Positions 6,186-13,403 are shown, counted from the stretch's first letter. The stretch: 14,384 bases of DNA from an uncultured Oscillospiraceae bacterium (GCA_934565615.1 CAKTIH010000054.1:1-14384); one strand, 5' to 3'. The notes: a model not told the origin generated them from the letters alone. Program-made: numbers and translations.

Positions 6186-6851
6186 ATGGAGACTTCAAAA
6201 CGAAACACGACTTCCGCGGCTCCAAAAGCATTGAGCGCCAAGGATGTTGCCGCGTTCCTTGATTACGGTTACGTACCGTTCAGAAAGGCGCAATGCATCG
6301 GACGCATCTTTATAGTTCTGCTGTCAGGCGCCGGGCTGTGCCTGATCAGGGAGCGGAGCCTGCTGTGGGCTGTGCCGGTCGGGCTCTTGAGCCTGCTTAT
6401 AACAGCGGCGTTTATCGTGCTGATGGTGCGGTTTGGCAGCTTGCGCATATCGCGGTATCTGTGCGATGGAATCTTCGGCCTTTACCTTGCGGTAGTTATG
6501 AATTTGGGCGCGTACCGATGCACCGCATTGCAGGCTGGGTCAAGCGTTCTGCGGCTCATAGCGATGATGGGTCTGCTGCTCGTATGGAGCGCGGCCTTCG
6601 CGGTGATCACCGTTTCGTGGATCAGAGCCGGGAAATTCTCAAACCCGGATCCATCAAAGCCAAACTTCTGGCTGCCGGGTCTGTGCGGAGTTGCCGGCAT
6701 GGGGCTTGCCAGAGTTTTCCTGCAAGGCCGATCCCAACAGACGGTCTTTGCGGTTATCACCGTGGGGCTGCTAATACTGTCACTTATGATGGGCATGACG
6801 GGTTCATTTCTGCTGAAAGCATGGTTCTGCGCGAAGTACATGGACGAGTGA
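6186..6851 (+). CDS. Unrecognised multi-pass membrane protein
   Basis: This 221-residue protein has about five or six hydrophobic segments (starting near residues 40, 60, 90, 120, 165 and 190). Its N-terminus is hydrophilic: METSKRNTTSAAPKALSAKD, then VAAFLDYGYVPFRKAQ. No enzyme motif or family is recognisable. I chose ATG 6186, 14 bp after the DUF3810 stop, because GGAGGGG lies just upstream; an earlier in-frame ATG at 6108 would overlap the preceding gene and has no such support. Tight spacing suggests co-transcription with the DUF3810 gene. Confidence 0.8.
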   Translation: METSKRNTTSAAPKALSAKDVAAFLDYGYVPFRKAQCIGRIFIVLLSGAGLCLIRERSLLWAVPVGLLSLLITAAFIVLMVRFGSLRISRYLCDGIFGLYLAVVMNLGAYRCTALQAGSSVLRLIAMMGLLLVWSAAFAVITVSWIRAGKFSNPDPSKPNFWLPGLCGVAGMGLARVFLQGRSQQTVFAVITVGLLILSLMMGMTGSFLLKAWFCAKYMDE

Positions 6852-6904
6852 CTATTATGAGGAGCTGCTGCGCGCGGCAATCCGAAAGGCGTGAAGAGGC
6901 GGTT

Positions 6905-7489
6905 ATGAAAGCTTTTGCAAAAAAATGTACAGTCCTTTTGCTGTGCCTTACTTTTCTGCTCGTCGGTACGGGCTGCGGGCATTCGTTCAGAACCGAGTCG
7001 GTGGAGGATTACGGCCAATTTAATAATCTGACGAAGAGCTTATTTGACAAATACAATTGGGAGAGCTTTCTGCCGGATAAGGAGCTTGCCGCCCGATACT
7101 GCACCGAGTATATATACGACTTCAAGTATGTTTTTCTGGACGACCACAGCTTTTACATATACGCGGTGTTCCAATACGATGCCGACAGCTTCGCCGCGGA
7201 GATCGCCCGCATTGAGGAGACCCCGGGACTGGATTCTTCGCTCCCGGACTGCATTGAAGCCGGCGGAAAGACCTATTACCTCGTGAACGGTGAGACCGGC
7301 GGCTTTTACGGCTTTTCCAGCTATTGCGACGATGAGATACTCGACGGAAAGCCGTACTGCATGGACGTTGCCGCAGTCGATACGCAGCGCATGAGCATTG
7401 AATACCTCACCGCGTTTCAGTGGGACGCCGGCAGAGATGACTTTGTAGTCGGGTTTATCGCGCCGCTGCTTGAGGACACGACGGCATAG
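6905..7489 (+). CDS. Unrecognised putative lipoprotein
   Basis: This 194-residue protein starts with a basic n-region (MKAFAKK), a hydrophobic core and LLVGTGCGHS, a probable lipobox with lipidated C24. The lipobox is imperfect because Gly, not Leu, is at -3. The mature part is rich in Tyr, Phe and Asp and looks like a globular extracytoplasmic domain; no family is recognised. ATG 6905 is chosen because it opens the signal sequence and follows a modest GAAGAGG site; a start at 6857 would place a charged Cys-rich segment before the signal peptide. It is the third gene of the cluster, 53 bp after the membrane-protein stop, and ends before a bidirectional terminator. Confidence 0.75.
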   Translation: MKAFAKKCTVLLLCLTFLLVGTGCGHSFRTESVEDYGQFNNLTKSLFDKYNWESFLPDKELAARYCTEYIYDFKYVFLDDHSFYIYAVFQYDADSFAAEIARIEETPGLDSSLPDCIEAGGKTYYLVNGETGGFYGFSSYCDDEILDGKPYCMDVAAVDTQRMSIEYLTAFQWDAGRDDFVVGFIAPLLEDTTA

Positions 7490-7501
7490 GACGCATTCAG
7501 A

Positions 7502-7537
7502 AAAAACAAAGCGGCGGCCATTTTTGGCCGTCGCTTT
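7502..7537 (-). terminator. Terminator of spo0A, shared with the convergent lipoprotein cluster
   Basis: AAAGCGGCGGCC (7508-7519) pairs with GGCCGTCGCTTT (7526-7537), with one G-T pair. On the minus strand the stem is followed by GTTTTTT, a good U-tract 39 bp past the spo0A stop. On the plus strand only CTTTACTG follows, so rightward termination is weaker. Confidence 0.8.
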
Positions 7538-7575
7538 ACTGCGTCTATACGGTGCCTTGGTACACCGCCGTTTCC

Positions 7576-8373
7576 TTATTTTATCGCGTGCTTTCGCCGA
7601 AGGCTGAGATTATCGGCGATCATCGCGATGAACTCCGAATTTGTGGGCTTGCCCTTTATGTTGGAGACGGTGTAGCCGAAGAACTTCTGGAGCGTCTCGA
7701 TATCTCCGCGGTCCCACGCGACCTCTATGGCATGGCGTATCGCACGTTCGACTCTCGAGGGAGTAGTATTGTAGCGCTTTGCGACCTCAGGATAGAGAAC
7801 CTTGGTCACGGCGTTTATCATGTCCATATCCTTGATGGTGAGAATGATCGCCTCGCGCAGGTACTGATAGCCCTTTATATGCGCGGGTACGCCTATCTCG
7901 TGGATTATATCCGTGACGACCGCCTCAAGCTGGGCATCGTCGCGCGCGGCCACGGACGATTCGCGGCAGTCTATTCCTGCGGCTGGCATGGAATAGCTCT
8001 CCCGCCCAGCCAGCTGTCTGATCCTTGTCAGCAGCGCCGGCACGTCGCAGGGCTTCGGCATGAAATAATCAACGCCGTAATTGGTACAGTCGCTGATCAC
8101 CTTGTTGTTGACAAAGCCGGACAGCACGATCGTGCGGCACTTCGCGCCGGTTTCCGGCAGGCGGCGCAGCACCTCAAGGCCGTCGAGCTTGGGCAGCACC
8201 AGGTCGAGCAGAAGGATATCGGGCTTCTCCTCAGATAGCAGAGCCAGCGTTTCCATGCCGTCTGATGCCGTGCCCACGATCTCCATATCGCCCTCTTGGG
8301 CGATAAGCTCGGTGAGCTGCCTGCAAAAATCCTTGTTCGAGTCTGCTGCGAGAATGCGAGTTCTGGTTTCCAT
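7576..8373 (-). CDS. spo0A: Spo0A, master response regulator of sporulation
   Basis: This transcription factor, when phosphorylated, commits the cell to sporulation. At 265 residues it is close to the usual length (267 in B. subtilis). The receiver domain (about 1-125) has D11, phospho-acceptor D57 in ILLLDLVLPKLDG, S85 and K107 in FMPKP. The second acidic pocket residue is Ser (D11-S12 where Bacillus has Asp-Asp). The C-terminal domain carries the nearly invariant TPSRVERAIRHAIEVAWDRG recognition region and KPTNSEFIAMIAD. I chose ATG 8373 because GGGAGGA precedes it; an upstream in-frame ATG at 8442 adds unrelated residues. No spoIVB, the common upstream neighbour, is present. Exact 0A boxes surround its promoter. 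Confidence 0.97.
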   Translation of the reverse strand: METRTRILAADSNKDFCRQLTELIAQEGDMEIVGTASDGMETLALLSEEKPDILLLDLVLPKLDGLEVLRRLPETGAKCRTIVLSGFVNNKVISDCTNYGVDYFMPKPCDVPALLTRIRQLAGRESYSMPAAGIDCRESSVAARDDAQLEAVVTDIIHEIGVPAHIKGYQYLREAIILTIKDMDMINAVTKVLYPEVAKRYNTTPSRVERAIRHAIEVAWDRGDIETLQKFFGYTVSNIKGKPTNSEFIAMIADNLSLRRKHAIK

Positions 8374-8486
8374 AATTTTTATCCTCCCGTTATGCGATAT
8401 GCGGAGCACTTCAGTATTTTTAAAAGTGGATTCCACCGTCATGTCGCATTAAATTTACCATAGTTAACACTTTTGCGACAACAGAA

Positions 8487-8602
8487 TTTTGTCGAACAAC
8501 CAAGAATATTTGTTGACATAATATTGCATATTGGTATGTATTTCAAGCGATTTCGACAAGTTGGTATGATGTTTTTTAGAAAACGTGTCGAAATTTGTCG
8601 AA
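8487..8602. promoter_or_regulatory. Cluster of four exact 0A boxes (Spo0A binding sites)
   Basis: TGTCGAA, the core of the Spo0A site, occurs at 8490-8496 (in TTTTGTCGAA), 8552-8558 (minus strand), 8586-8592 and 8596-8602. One lies just downstream of the predicted transcription start, one just upstream of the -35 element, and two further upstream 10 bp apart on one helical face. Near-matches TGTCGCA lie at 8474-8480 (minus) and 8442-8448. This predicts direct autoregulation of spo0A. Confidence 0.75.
8518..8546 (-). promoter_or_regulatory. Sigma-A-type promoter of spo0A
   Basis: On the minus strand TTGAAA (8546-8541) and TATTAT (8523-8518) are 17 bp apart. Transcription would start near 8511, leaving about 140 bases of untranslated leader. 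A weaker second candidate, TTGTCG then TAAATT with 18-bp spacing, lies downstream around 8455-8485. I see no clear sigma-H promoter. Confidence 0.75.
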
Positions 8603-8635
8603 TTACCAAATTATCCCAAACACTCCTGCAAGAAT

Positions 8636-8665
8636 GCCGCGCCGCAGTATATACCGCAGCGCGGC
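8636..8665. repeat. 30-bp near-perfect palindrome
   Basis: GCCGCGC (8636-8642) and GCGCGGC (8659-8665) flank CCGCAG-TATATA-CCGCAG-like inner arms, so the whole 30 bp is almost self-complementary. No T-run follows in either direction; a DNA-binding dyad or cruciform is as likely as a terminator. Confidence 0.5.
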
Positions 8666-8699
8666 TTGAAGCTTTATCTGAGTAAAAAGCCTCGCAGAG

Positions 8700-8721
8700 T
8701 TTTTTGCCCGCAGGCAAAAAA
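8700..8721. terminator. Symmetric bidirectional terminator-like hairpin
   Basis: TTTTTTGCC (8700-8708) pairs with GGCAAAAAA (8713-8721) around CGCA. The A and T tracts are part of the stem itself, so the structure reads the same in both directions. It may end leftward transcription from the cotH-VTC-DUF4956 cluster before spo0A. Confidence 0.5.
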
Positions 8722-8733
8722 TAAATCAAATCC

Positions 8734-8766
8734 ATTTTTGCCGGGGGCGTGTACCTCGGCAAAAAT
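8734..8766. repeat. Second hairpin with the same arms
   Basis: ATTTTTGCCG (8734-8743) pairs with CGGCAAAAAT (8757-8766). The arms repeat the TTTTTGCC/GGCAAAAA theme of the hairpin at 8700-8721, so one may be a diverged copy of the other. Confidence 0.5.
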
Positions 8767-8822
8767 ACTTCTCGCGAAGTGAGTGTCGAGCGCAGCAAGG
8801 CACAAACGGAGCGCAAGCTTTT

Positions 8823-8851
8823 TTGTCAAAGAACCTTTGGTTCTTTGACAA
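8823..8851. repeat. Perfect 13-bp inverted repeat behind the DUF4956 gene
   Basis: TTGTCAAAGAACC (8823-8835) and GGTTCTTTGACAA (8839-8851) are perfectly complementary around TTT, ending 7 bp past the DUF4956 stop. In the direction of that gene an A-run, not a U-run, follows, so it is not a classical terminator. It could stabilise the mRNA 3' end or be the edge of a dispersed intergenic repeat. Confidence 0.6.
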
Positions 8852-8857
8852 GTTGTG

Positions 8858-9520
8858 TTACATCATATCGCGATCTGCCTCGCGTCCGCAGCCTACGGTG
8901 AGGTTCCCGTTGCGGCAGCGCAGCGCGTCGATAAAGTCCTTGCTGATGTCCTTTCCGCGCAGGCGAATGTTGTAGGTCAGCTCATAGAGCGTACCCATGT
9001 TGGTGGTGCGCACACGGACAAGCTCGTGCTCCAGCGTGTACTCATCGAGCAGGTCATCAAACAGCCCGTCGTAGTCGAGATTTTCCGGAATTGTTATCTT
9101 GAGCTGACGCTCGGCGGGACTGTTCTGCCCGAAGCGGAAGCGCTCGAGCAGCAGCAGAAACAGCGAGATTATCACGAAGAACAGCCCCGCGATAGCGACG
9201 TAGCCCATCCCGCATGCAAGGCCGAGTGCGACGGAGAAGAACAGCCCCGTGATCTCCTTTGCACTGCCGGGCACGCTGCGAAAGCGCACCAGCGCGAAGG
9301 TGCCGGCGACGGCAAGCCCCGCGCCGATGTTGCCGTTGACGAGCATAATTATGAGCGTGACAACGGGCGGCAGCATCGCCAGCGACAGCGTGAGCGAGCC
9401 GGTGTGGTGGCCATGCGAGGTGAAAACGAGCGCCGTGAGCACTCCGAGCGCAAGCGAGGAAAAGATGCAGATGAGAAAGCTTTGCAGTGTGATGCTTTCG
9501 GTAATGACGCTGTTAAGCAA
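8858..9520 (-). CDS. DUF4956 membrane protein
   Basis: This 220-residue protein has about four or five hydrophobic segments in the first 130 residues, including the glycine-rich NGNIGAGLAVAGTFALVRFR and SVPGSAKEITGLFFSVALGL, which are typical of DUF4956. A soluble C-terminal domain of about 90 residues follows (ERQLKITIPENLDYDGLFDD onwards). DUF4956 proteins are often encoded beside VTC-domain proteins and may form their membrane partner; no reaction is established. The start appears to be TTG at 9520, overlapping the VTC stop by 8 bp, with GGAG nine bases upstream inside the VTC gene. The overlap implies translational coupling. Confidence 0.88.
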   Translation of the reverse strand: MLNSVITESITLQSFLICIFSSLALGVLTALVFTSHGHHTGSLTLSLAMLPPVVTLIIMLVNGNIGAGLAVAGTFALVRFRSVPGSAKEITGLFFSVALGLACGMGYVAIAGLFFVIISLFLLLLERFRFGQNSPAERQLKITIPENLDYDGLFDDLLDEYTLEHELVRVRTTNMGTLYELTYNIRLRGKDISKDFIDALRCRNGNLTVGCGREADRDMM

Positions 9521-10235
9521 TTGTGATCACTCCATCGAAATATTTTTGTACAAGCTCGGATCTGTAGCAGTTGCCGTACTTTGAAAAGCCGGTCGGGAAC
9601 ACCTCAAGGCGGCTGAGCATGTCTGCCAGCCACAGCGGAGCGGCGTCCGGTATCTTTATCTCCATGAGCACCTGACCGCCGCCGAGCAGCGGAGTGCCGT
9701 GCGTACCGGCGCAGAGGCTCAGCTCCTCCTCGCGCCAGCGGATGCTGCGGTCAAAGGTGAAGCGCAGCTCCGGCGCGCCGTCGGCGACGTATGCCTCGCG
9801 GTCACAGGCGATGAATATCTTCGGCACCGGCTCATGCATGCGCAGGAACCAGTCTATTTCCCGGCAGACCTGCCCATCCTCGGGCGCGGGTGAGCTCCCG
9901 GAGAGCCACGCCTCGGCGCGCTCCGCGGTCGTCTGCACACGGCGCTTGTAGACAGTGCCCTTGAACTTTTTCTTGAGCTCGACGAACACCGTGCCGTCGG
10001 GCGCGGGTACGCCGTAGCTGCGCACCCTGAGCTTTTCCTTGTATACGGGTGCCTCTATCGAGCGGCGGATGAGCTCATAATCATCGCTGTCGTAATAGAC
10101 GCTGCACACGGTGCTGCTGAAATACTCGTCCGGAACGAGCCGCGGCGCAAGCTCCACCCACAGCGCCTCATAGCGATCAGGTGAGAGAAGGTATTTCTTT
10201 TCATTTCTTTTGAAAGTCAGCCTTGTGTTCTTCAT
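9513..10235 (-). CDS. VTC-domain (polyphosphate-polymerase-like) protein
   Basis: This 240-residue protein matches the VTC domain, named for the eukaryotic vacuolar polyphosphate polymerase VTC4, a member of the triphosphate tunnel metalloenzymes. Expected tunnel features are visible: KRNEKKYLL (9-17), SVYYDSDDY (45-53), KEKLRVRSYG (66-75), VELKKKF (85-91), YKRRV (96-100), CDREAY (144-149), MEIKIP (191-196) and FSKYGNCY (217-224). Whether it polymerises phosphate from a nucleotide or phosphorylates another acceptor is unknown for bacterial members. Its ATG overlaps the CotH stop as ATGA, and the DUF4956 gene overlaps its own end, giving a tightly coupled three-gene unit. No signal peptide is visible, so it acts in the cytoplasm or at the inner membrane face. 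Confidence 0.92.
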   Translation of the reverse strand: MKNTRLTFKRNEKKYLLSPDRYEALWVELAPRLVPDEYFSSTVCSVYYDSDDYELIRRSIEAPVYKEKLRVRSYGVPAPDGTVFVELKKKFKGTVYKRRVQTTAERAEAWLSGSSPAPEDGQVCREIDWFLRMHEPVPKIFIACDREAYVADGAPELRFTFDRSIRWREEELSLCAGTHGTPLLGGGQVLMEIKIPDAAPLWLADMLSRLEVFPTGFSKYGNCYRSELVQKYFDGVITIA

Positions 10236-12664
10236 GCGCCGTCGATGCTCCCGAAGTACTGGCTGCGTTCGCTGCCGCTCAGAGAGAAGGCGGAGCAGAT
10301 CGCGTCGATGTTCTGCTGACGCCAGTCGCCGTCGCCGACGAGCTCAATAAGCTGCTTAATGTTCCATTCCCAGTCGCTGCGGCTTTTGCCGTAGCGCGCG
10401 AAGTCGCGCTCGACCTCGCCGGAGATCTCCCCGGCCAAGGCGTTTATCTCGCTTATCACGGCCTCGTTCGTGAGCCTATCGCTCATAAGTTCCGCCGCGC
10501 GGGTGAGAAAACGGCCCTTGAAGTCGTCGTTCTTCATGAGCGGGTATATAAGCGAGGACACCTGAATGCGCTCCAGCCCGTATTTGCTCATGAGGTTTGA
10601 GTATGTCACACCGGGCACGGCAAAAGTCGCGTCAAGGTCATAGAACATGAAGTGCCACTTTCCGTCCGCGTCATCCGAGCGGCAGTAGCGTAGGTTCCCG
10701 CTCGTGAGGTCGGTGTTTGCGCAGAAGCCCTCCATCAGCAGCCAGTCAATGAGACTGTCCATATCGACGAGCGAAGCGAGATGCTCGTAGTTTTCATCAA
10801 GGCTCATGTCGCTTGTGCGGGCAAAGCTGACGATCTGGTCATAGAACTTTGTACCGTACTCAGCGGGAGTCTCAACGACCTCGACGCTGTCGGAATCGAC
10901 CCCTGCGACGGCGGCATAGAGGTACTTGTTCGCCTTCTCCTTGAGCGTGTATATGCCGCTGTATTCGCCGTTTACGTACAGCACGCAGTAGATGCTGCGC
11001 TGGTTGATAACGTCCATGTCCGCCTTCTCGCACAGGCTCTGGCTCAGCTCGTTGCGGATGATGGCCTGCGCCTGATCCTGCCCGGCGCGCAGCAGCAGGT
11101 TTGTAAACTCCGTAGCCCCGCCGCCGAAGATGTCGTATTTCAGCGTCTCCTGCCCGTAAGAGCCGCGGAAGCGCAGGGACATGTTCTTCTTTGTCAGCAC
11201 TAAGCTCGTCTCGCCGTTGAGGGAGACGCCGCAAGGCGCGGTGAAGCCGCCATCGCCGCGGTATAGGGAGATGCTTGCGGGAAGCTCCACGCCCTTTGTC
11301 GGGCCGTTATACATCTGTGAAAATTCCGAGGCGTTATCGGAGACAAGGCTGACGACGGGCAGGCCGTGCCCCTCGTTGACGATATAGCTCAGCACGAGCG
11401 TGCGGCTGGGCAGCGCATCCTTCTCGAAGCAGACTGCCTTGATAACGCCCGTGGAGCTGACAGTCAAAGCCTCCTTGTATTCGCGGCTGCGCTCGGTCGG
11501 CGTCGAGCCGTCGAGCGTGTAGCGGATGGTACCGGAACCGGACAGCTCGACTGTCACGCTGTCGACCCCGTCAAAGACGCCGTCGGGCGTAAGGCTCACC
11601 GGCTTTGCCGACACACGGCGCGCACCGTTCGTGTTTGCCCTGTCGGGGCTGGGCTTCGCAAAATAGAACCAGCCGTTTTCCCCGTCCATGCGGCCGAAGC
11701 TGCACTCATAAGGGATGTCGCGCAGAGCTGCGAAGTCGACGATCTCCTCGCCGCGGCTCAGATAGAGCTGCTCGCATGAGGAGTCGAGCGAGAAGGATGC
11801 AAGGTTATTTGCGCCGGTGCTGCTCTCTGCGCCGCAGAGGATAATGAACGTCTCACCCGGGGCGAGGGAGGAGTCAGGCAGGGCATACTTGCCGAGGTCC
11901 TTCAGGCTGTCGGACAGATAATAGCCCGAGAGCGAGAGGGTGGAACCGGAAATATTTTTAAGCTCGACCCAGTCGCAGTAGCCGAATGTACGGTCGGAAT
12001 AGGTCTTGGTGTTCGCGACCATGACCTCGTTTATAAAGAGCGCGTCCGCGGGCGCGAGGGTTTCCTGAAAGGCTTCATAGCCGTCTGCGCTGTTTTCAAA
12101 GCCGGGCGTCGGGTATAGGGACTGCGCCCATTCGCCGCTACCGCCGAGCTCCATTGAGACGTCGGCCTCCGTTCCGCCGCATGCTGCTTGCGCGGCGACG
12201 CTTCCGGAGGGGGAGAGCAGATATACCGTCTCATCCCCGGAGAGGGAGAAATTTGTGTGGAGCTCACCGGTGGCCTTGTCCTTGCCGGAAGCAAAGATAA
12301 GAAGATATTCCCCCGGCGCTATCGTGACCTCGGGGAAGGCCCAGCCAAGATCACCGGACTTGTCGGATATGCGCCAGCCGCCGAGACTGACGGCTTTGCC
12401 CGAGACGTTATGCAGCTCTATCCAGTCGGAGAAGTCCCCGTCCTCATCGCGCACCACGGCGCGGTTTTTCTCCATAAGCTCGCTGATGACAATGCTGCCG
12501 TCCGCGTCCGTGCGCGGCGCGGGAGTTGCCGCGGCGGGGCTGGCTGCTGCTGTCTCCTCCGCGGGAAACGCGTCGGGGGACGTATATATGCACACGGCTG
12601 CGATGACCGCCGCCGCAACGATAAGCGCAATGATGAGGATTATCTTTCTTTCCCTGCTGCCCAT
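10232..12664 (-). CDS. cotH: Membrane-anchored CotH-family protein kinase with two lamin-tail domains
   Basis: CotH is an atypical kinase that phosphorylates spore-coat proteins in Bacillus. This copy is much longer (810 residues versus about 360), with added domains. An N-terminal signal anchor (about 7-27) is followed by an Ala/Pro linker, lamin-tail-like domains at about 57-155 (ISELMEKN...DWIELHN) and 208-310 (INEVMVAN...DWVELKN), a chitobiase-type Ig-like segment at about 368-430 (YTLDGSTPT), and the CotH domain at about 434-755. The kinase part shows IRNELSQSL, VLYVNGEYSGIYTLKEK and FYDLDATF with D676 and D678, the expected metal-binding Asp pair. ATG 12664 has GGAGGA five bases upstream; ATG 12676 would add four residues. 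The kinase is probably extracytoplasmic. It heads the operon; the name is by domain, not proven orthology. Confidence 0.9.
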   Translation of the reverse strand: MGSRERKIILIIALIVAAAVIAAVCIYTSPDAFPAEETAAASPAAATPAPRTDADGSIVISELMEKNRAVVRDEDGDFSDWIELHNVSGKAVSLGGWRISDKSGDLGWAFPEVTIAPGEYLLIFASGKDKATGELHTNFSLSGDETVYLLSPSGSVAAQAACGGTEADVSMELGGSGEWAQSLYPTPGFENSADGYEAFQETLAPADALFINEVMVANTKTYSDRTFGYCDWVELKNISGSTLSLSGYYLSDSLKDLGKYALPDSSLAPGETFIILCGAESSTGANNLASFSLDSSCEQLYLSRGEEIVDFAALRDIPYECSFGRMDGENGWFYFAKPSPDRANTNGARRVSAKPVSLTPDGVFDGVDSVTVELSGSGTIRYTLDGSTPTERSREYKEALTVSSTGVIKAVCFEKDALPSRTLVLSYIVNEGHGLPVVSLVSDNASEFSQMYNGPTKGVELPASISLYRGDGGFTAPCGVSLNGETSLVLTKKNMSLRFRGSYGQETLKYDIFGGGATEFTNLLLRAGQDQAQAIIRNELSQSLCEKADMDVINQRSIYCVLYVNGEYSGIYTLKEKANKYLYAAVAGVDSDSVEVVETPAEYGTKFYDQIVSFARTSDMSLDENYEHLASLVDMDSLIDWLLMEGFCANTDLTSGNLRYCRSDDADGKWHFMFYDLDATFAVPGVTYSNLMSKYGLERIQVSSLIYPLMKNDDFKGRFLTRAAELMSDRLTNEAVISEINALAGEISGEVERDFARYGKSRSDWEWNIKQLIELVGDGDWRQQNIDAICSAFSLSGSERSQYFGSIDGA

Positions 12665-12695
12665 TTGTTCCTCCATGAGGATAAAATATCAATAT

Positions 12696-12725
12696 ATTAT
12701 ACTTCCAAAACGGGCTCCGTGTCAA
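12696..12725 (-). promoter_or_regulatory. Consensus sigma-A promoter of the cotH-VTC-DUF4956 operon
   Basis: On the minus strand perfect TTGACA (12725-12720) and TATAAT (12701-12696) hexamers are 18 bp apart, about 32 bp before the start codon. A housekeeping consensus here suggests expression in growing cells, unlike the mother-cell (sigma-K) control of Bacillus cotH. Confidence 0.88.
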
Positions 12726-12740
12726 TCTGAATAAAGCCCC

Positions 12741-12769
12741 TTGCAAAGCCCGGAAATTTGGGATAGAAT
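12741..12769 (+). promoter_or_regulatory. Sigma-A-type promoter of xpt
   Basis: TTGCAA (12741-12746) and TAGAAT (12764-12769) are 17 bp apart. Its -35 element lies 15 bp from the -35 of the divergent cotH promoter. The leader of about 58 bases is too short for a purine riboswitch and terminator. Confidence 0.75.
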
Positions 12770-12833
12770 ACACGACATGTTTATACACACAATTACTCAT
12801 TCCGGCATGAAAATTTAAGCGGAGGGACATGAC

Positions 12834-13403
12834 ATGGAGCTTCTTGAACAGAGAATACTGACTGACGGAAAGGTACTGCCCGGCGGGATACTCAAGGTGG
12901 ACGGCTTCCTCAACCATCAGATAGACCCGCAGCTGCTGTATGAGATGGCGCTTGAGTTTAAGCGTCTGTATGACGGCGCGGGCGTAAACAAGATCCTGAC
13001 CATCGAGGCATCCGGTATAGCTATGGCCGCGATGACGGGCTATGTGTTCTCCTGCCCGCTGGTTTTTGCTAAAAAGAGCAAGACAAAGAATATATCGAAC
13101 GATGTCTACTCTGTCGAGGTCGCGTCCTTTACCCACGGGAACACCAACACCGTTGTTGTCTCTAAGGAATATCTGTCGGATAAGGACAGGGTGCTGATCG
13201 TTGATGATTTCCTCGCGACCGGTGCGGCGCTCGTCGGGCTCAAGGCACTTGTCGAGCAGGCCGGCGGCGTTGTTGTCGGTGCGGGCATCGCGGTGGAGAA
13301 GGTCTTTCAGGGCGGCGGTGACATGCTGCGCTCGCAGGGGATGCGTGTAGAGACGCTTGCGAAGATCGCCTCAATGGATGACCACGGCCTCAAATTCTGC
13401 TGA
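12834..13403 (+). CDS. xpt: Xanthine phosphoribosyltransferase
   Basis: The enzyme converts xanthine and PRPP to XMP in the cytoplasm, for purine salvage. At 189 residues it is close to the B. subtilis enzyme (194) and shares the same landmarks: GILKVDGFLNHQIDPQL (18-34) near the base-binding site, TIEASGIAMAAMTG (56-69), the PRPP loop VLIVDDFLATGAA (120-132), and GAGIAVEKVFQGGG (149-162). The ATG at 12834 follows GGAGG by 8 bases. It has its own promoter and no riboswitch, but the purine riboswitch and BMP gene lie just downstream. Only a weak hairpin (GCCG/CGGC at 13414-13424) lies after it, so some read-through toward the riboswitch is possible. Confidence 0.95.
   Translation: MELLEQRILTDGKVLPGGILKVDGFLNHQIDPQLLYEMALEFKRLYDGAGVNKILTIEASGIAMAAMTGYVFSCPLVFAKKSKTKNISNDVYSVEVASFTHGNTNTVVVSKEYLSDKDRVLIVDDFLATGAALVGLKALVEQAGGVVVGAGIAVEKVFQGGGDMLRSQGMRVETLAKIASMDDHGLKFC

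Larger units (their letters stand above)
8374..8857. other. Long regulatory and repeat-rich spacer before spo0A
   Basis: This 484-bp interval has no supportable gene. The part next to spo0A (8374-8610) holds a leader of about 140 bases, a small GTGGATTCCAC dyad (8426-8436), the promoter and the 0A boxes. The part next to the DUF4956 gene (8636-8851) holds several inverted repeats listed separately. Confidence 0.7.

Noticed and set aside
6293..6904. Long in-frame extension upstream of the lipoprotein
   Set aside because: It overlaps the membrane-protein gene in another frame and would bury the signal peptide; the start at 6905 fits a lipoprotein.
7552..8238. A 228-codon plus-strand frame
   Set aside because: Antisense to spo0A, which is unmistakable on the minus strand.
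8439..8816. A 125-codon minus-strand frame upstream of spo0A
   Set aside because: It crosses the spo0A promoter, 0A boxes and inverted repeats, with no ribosome binding site and no domain.
8855..9526. A 223-codon plus-strand frame
   Set aside because: Antisense to the DUF4956 gene; Gln/Glu/Arg-rich shadow sequence.
12770..12833. Possible purine riboswitch in front of xpt
   Set aside because: The leader is only about 58 bases and lacks the GATATGG and TTTCTACC aptamer motifs.
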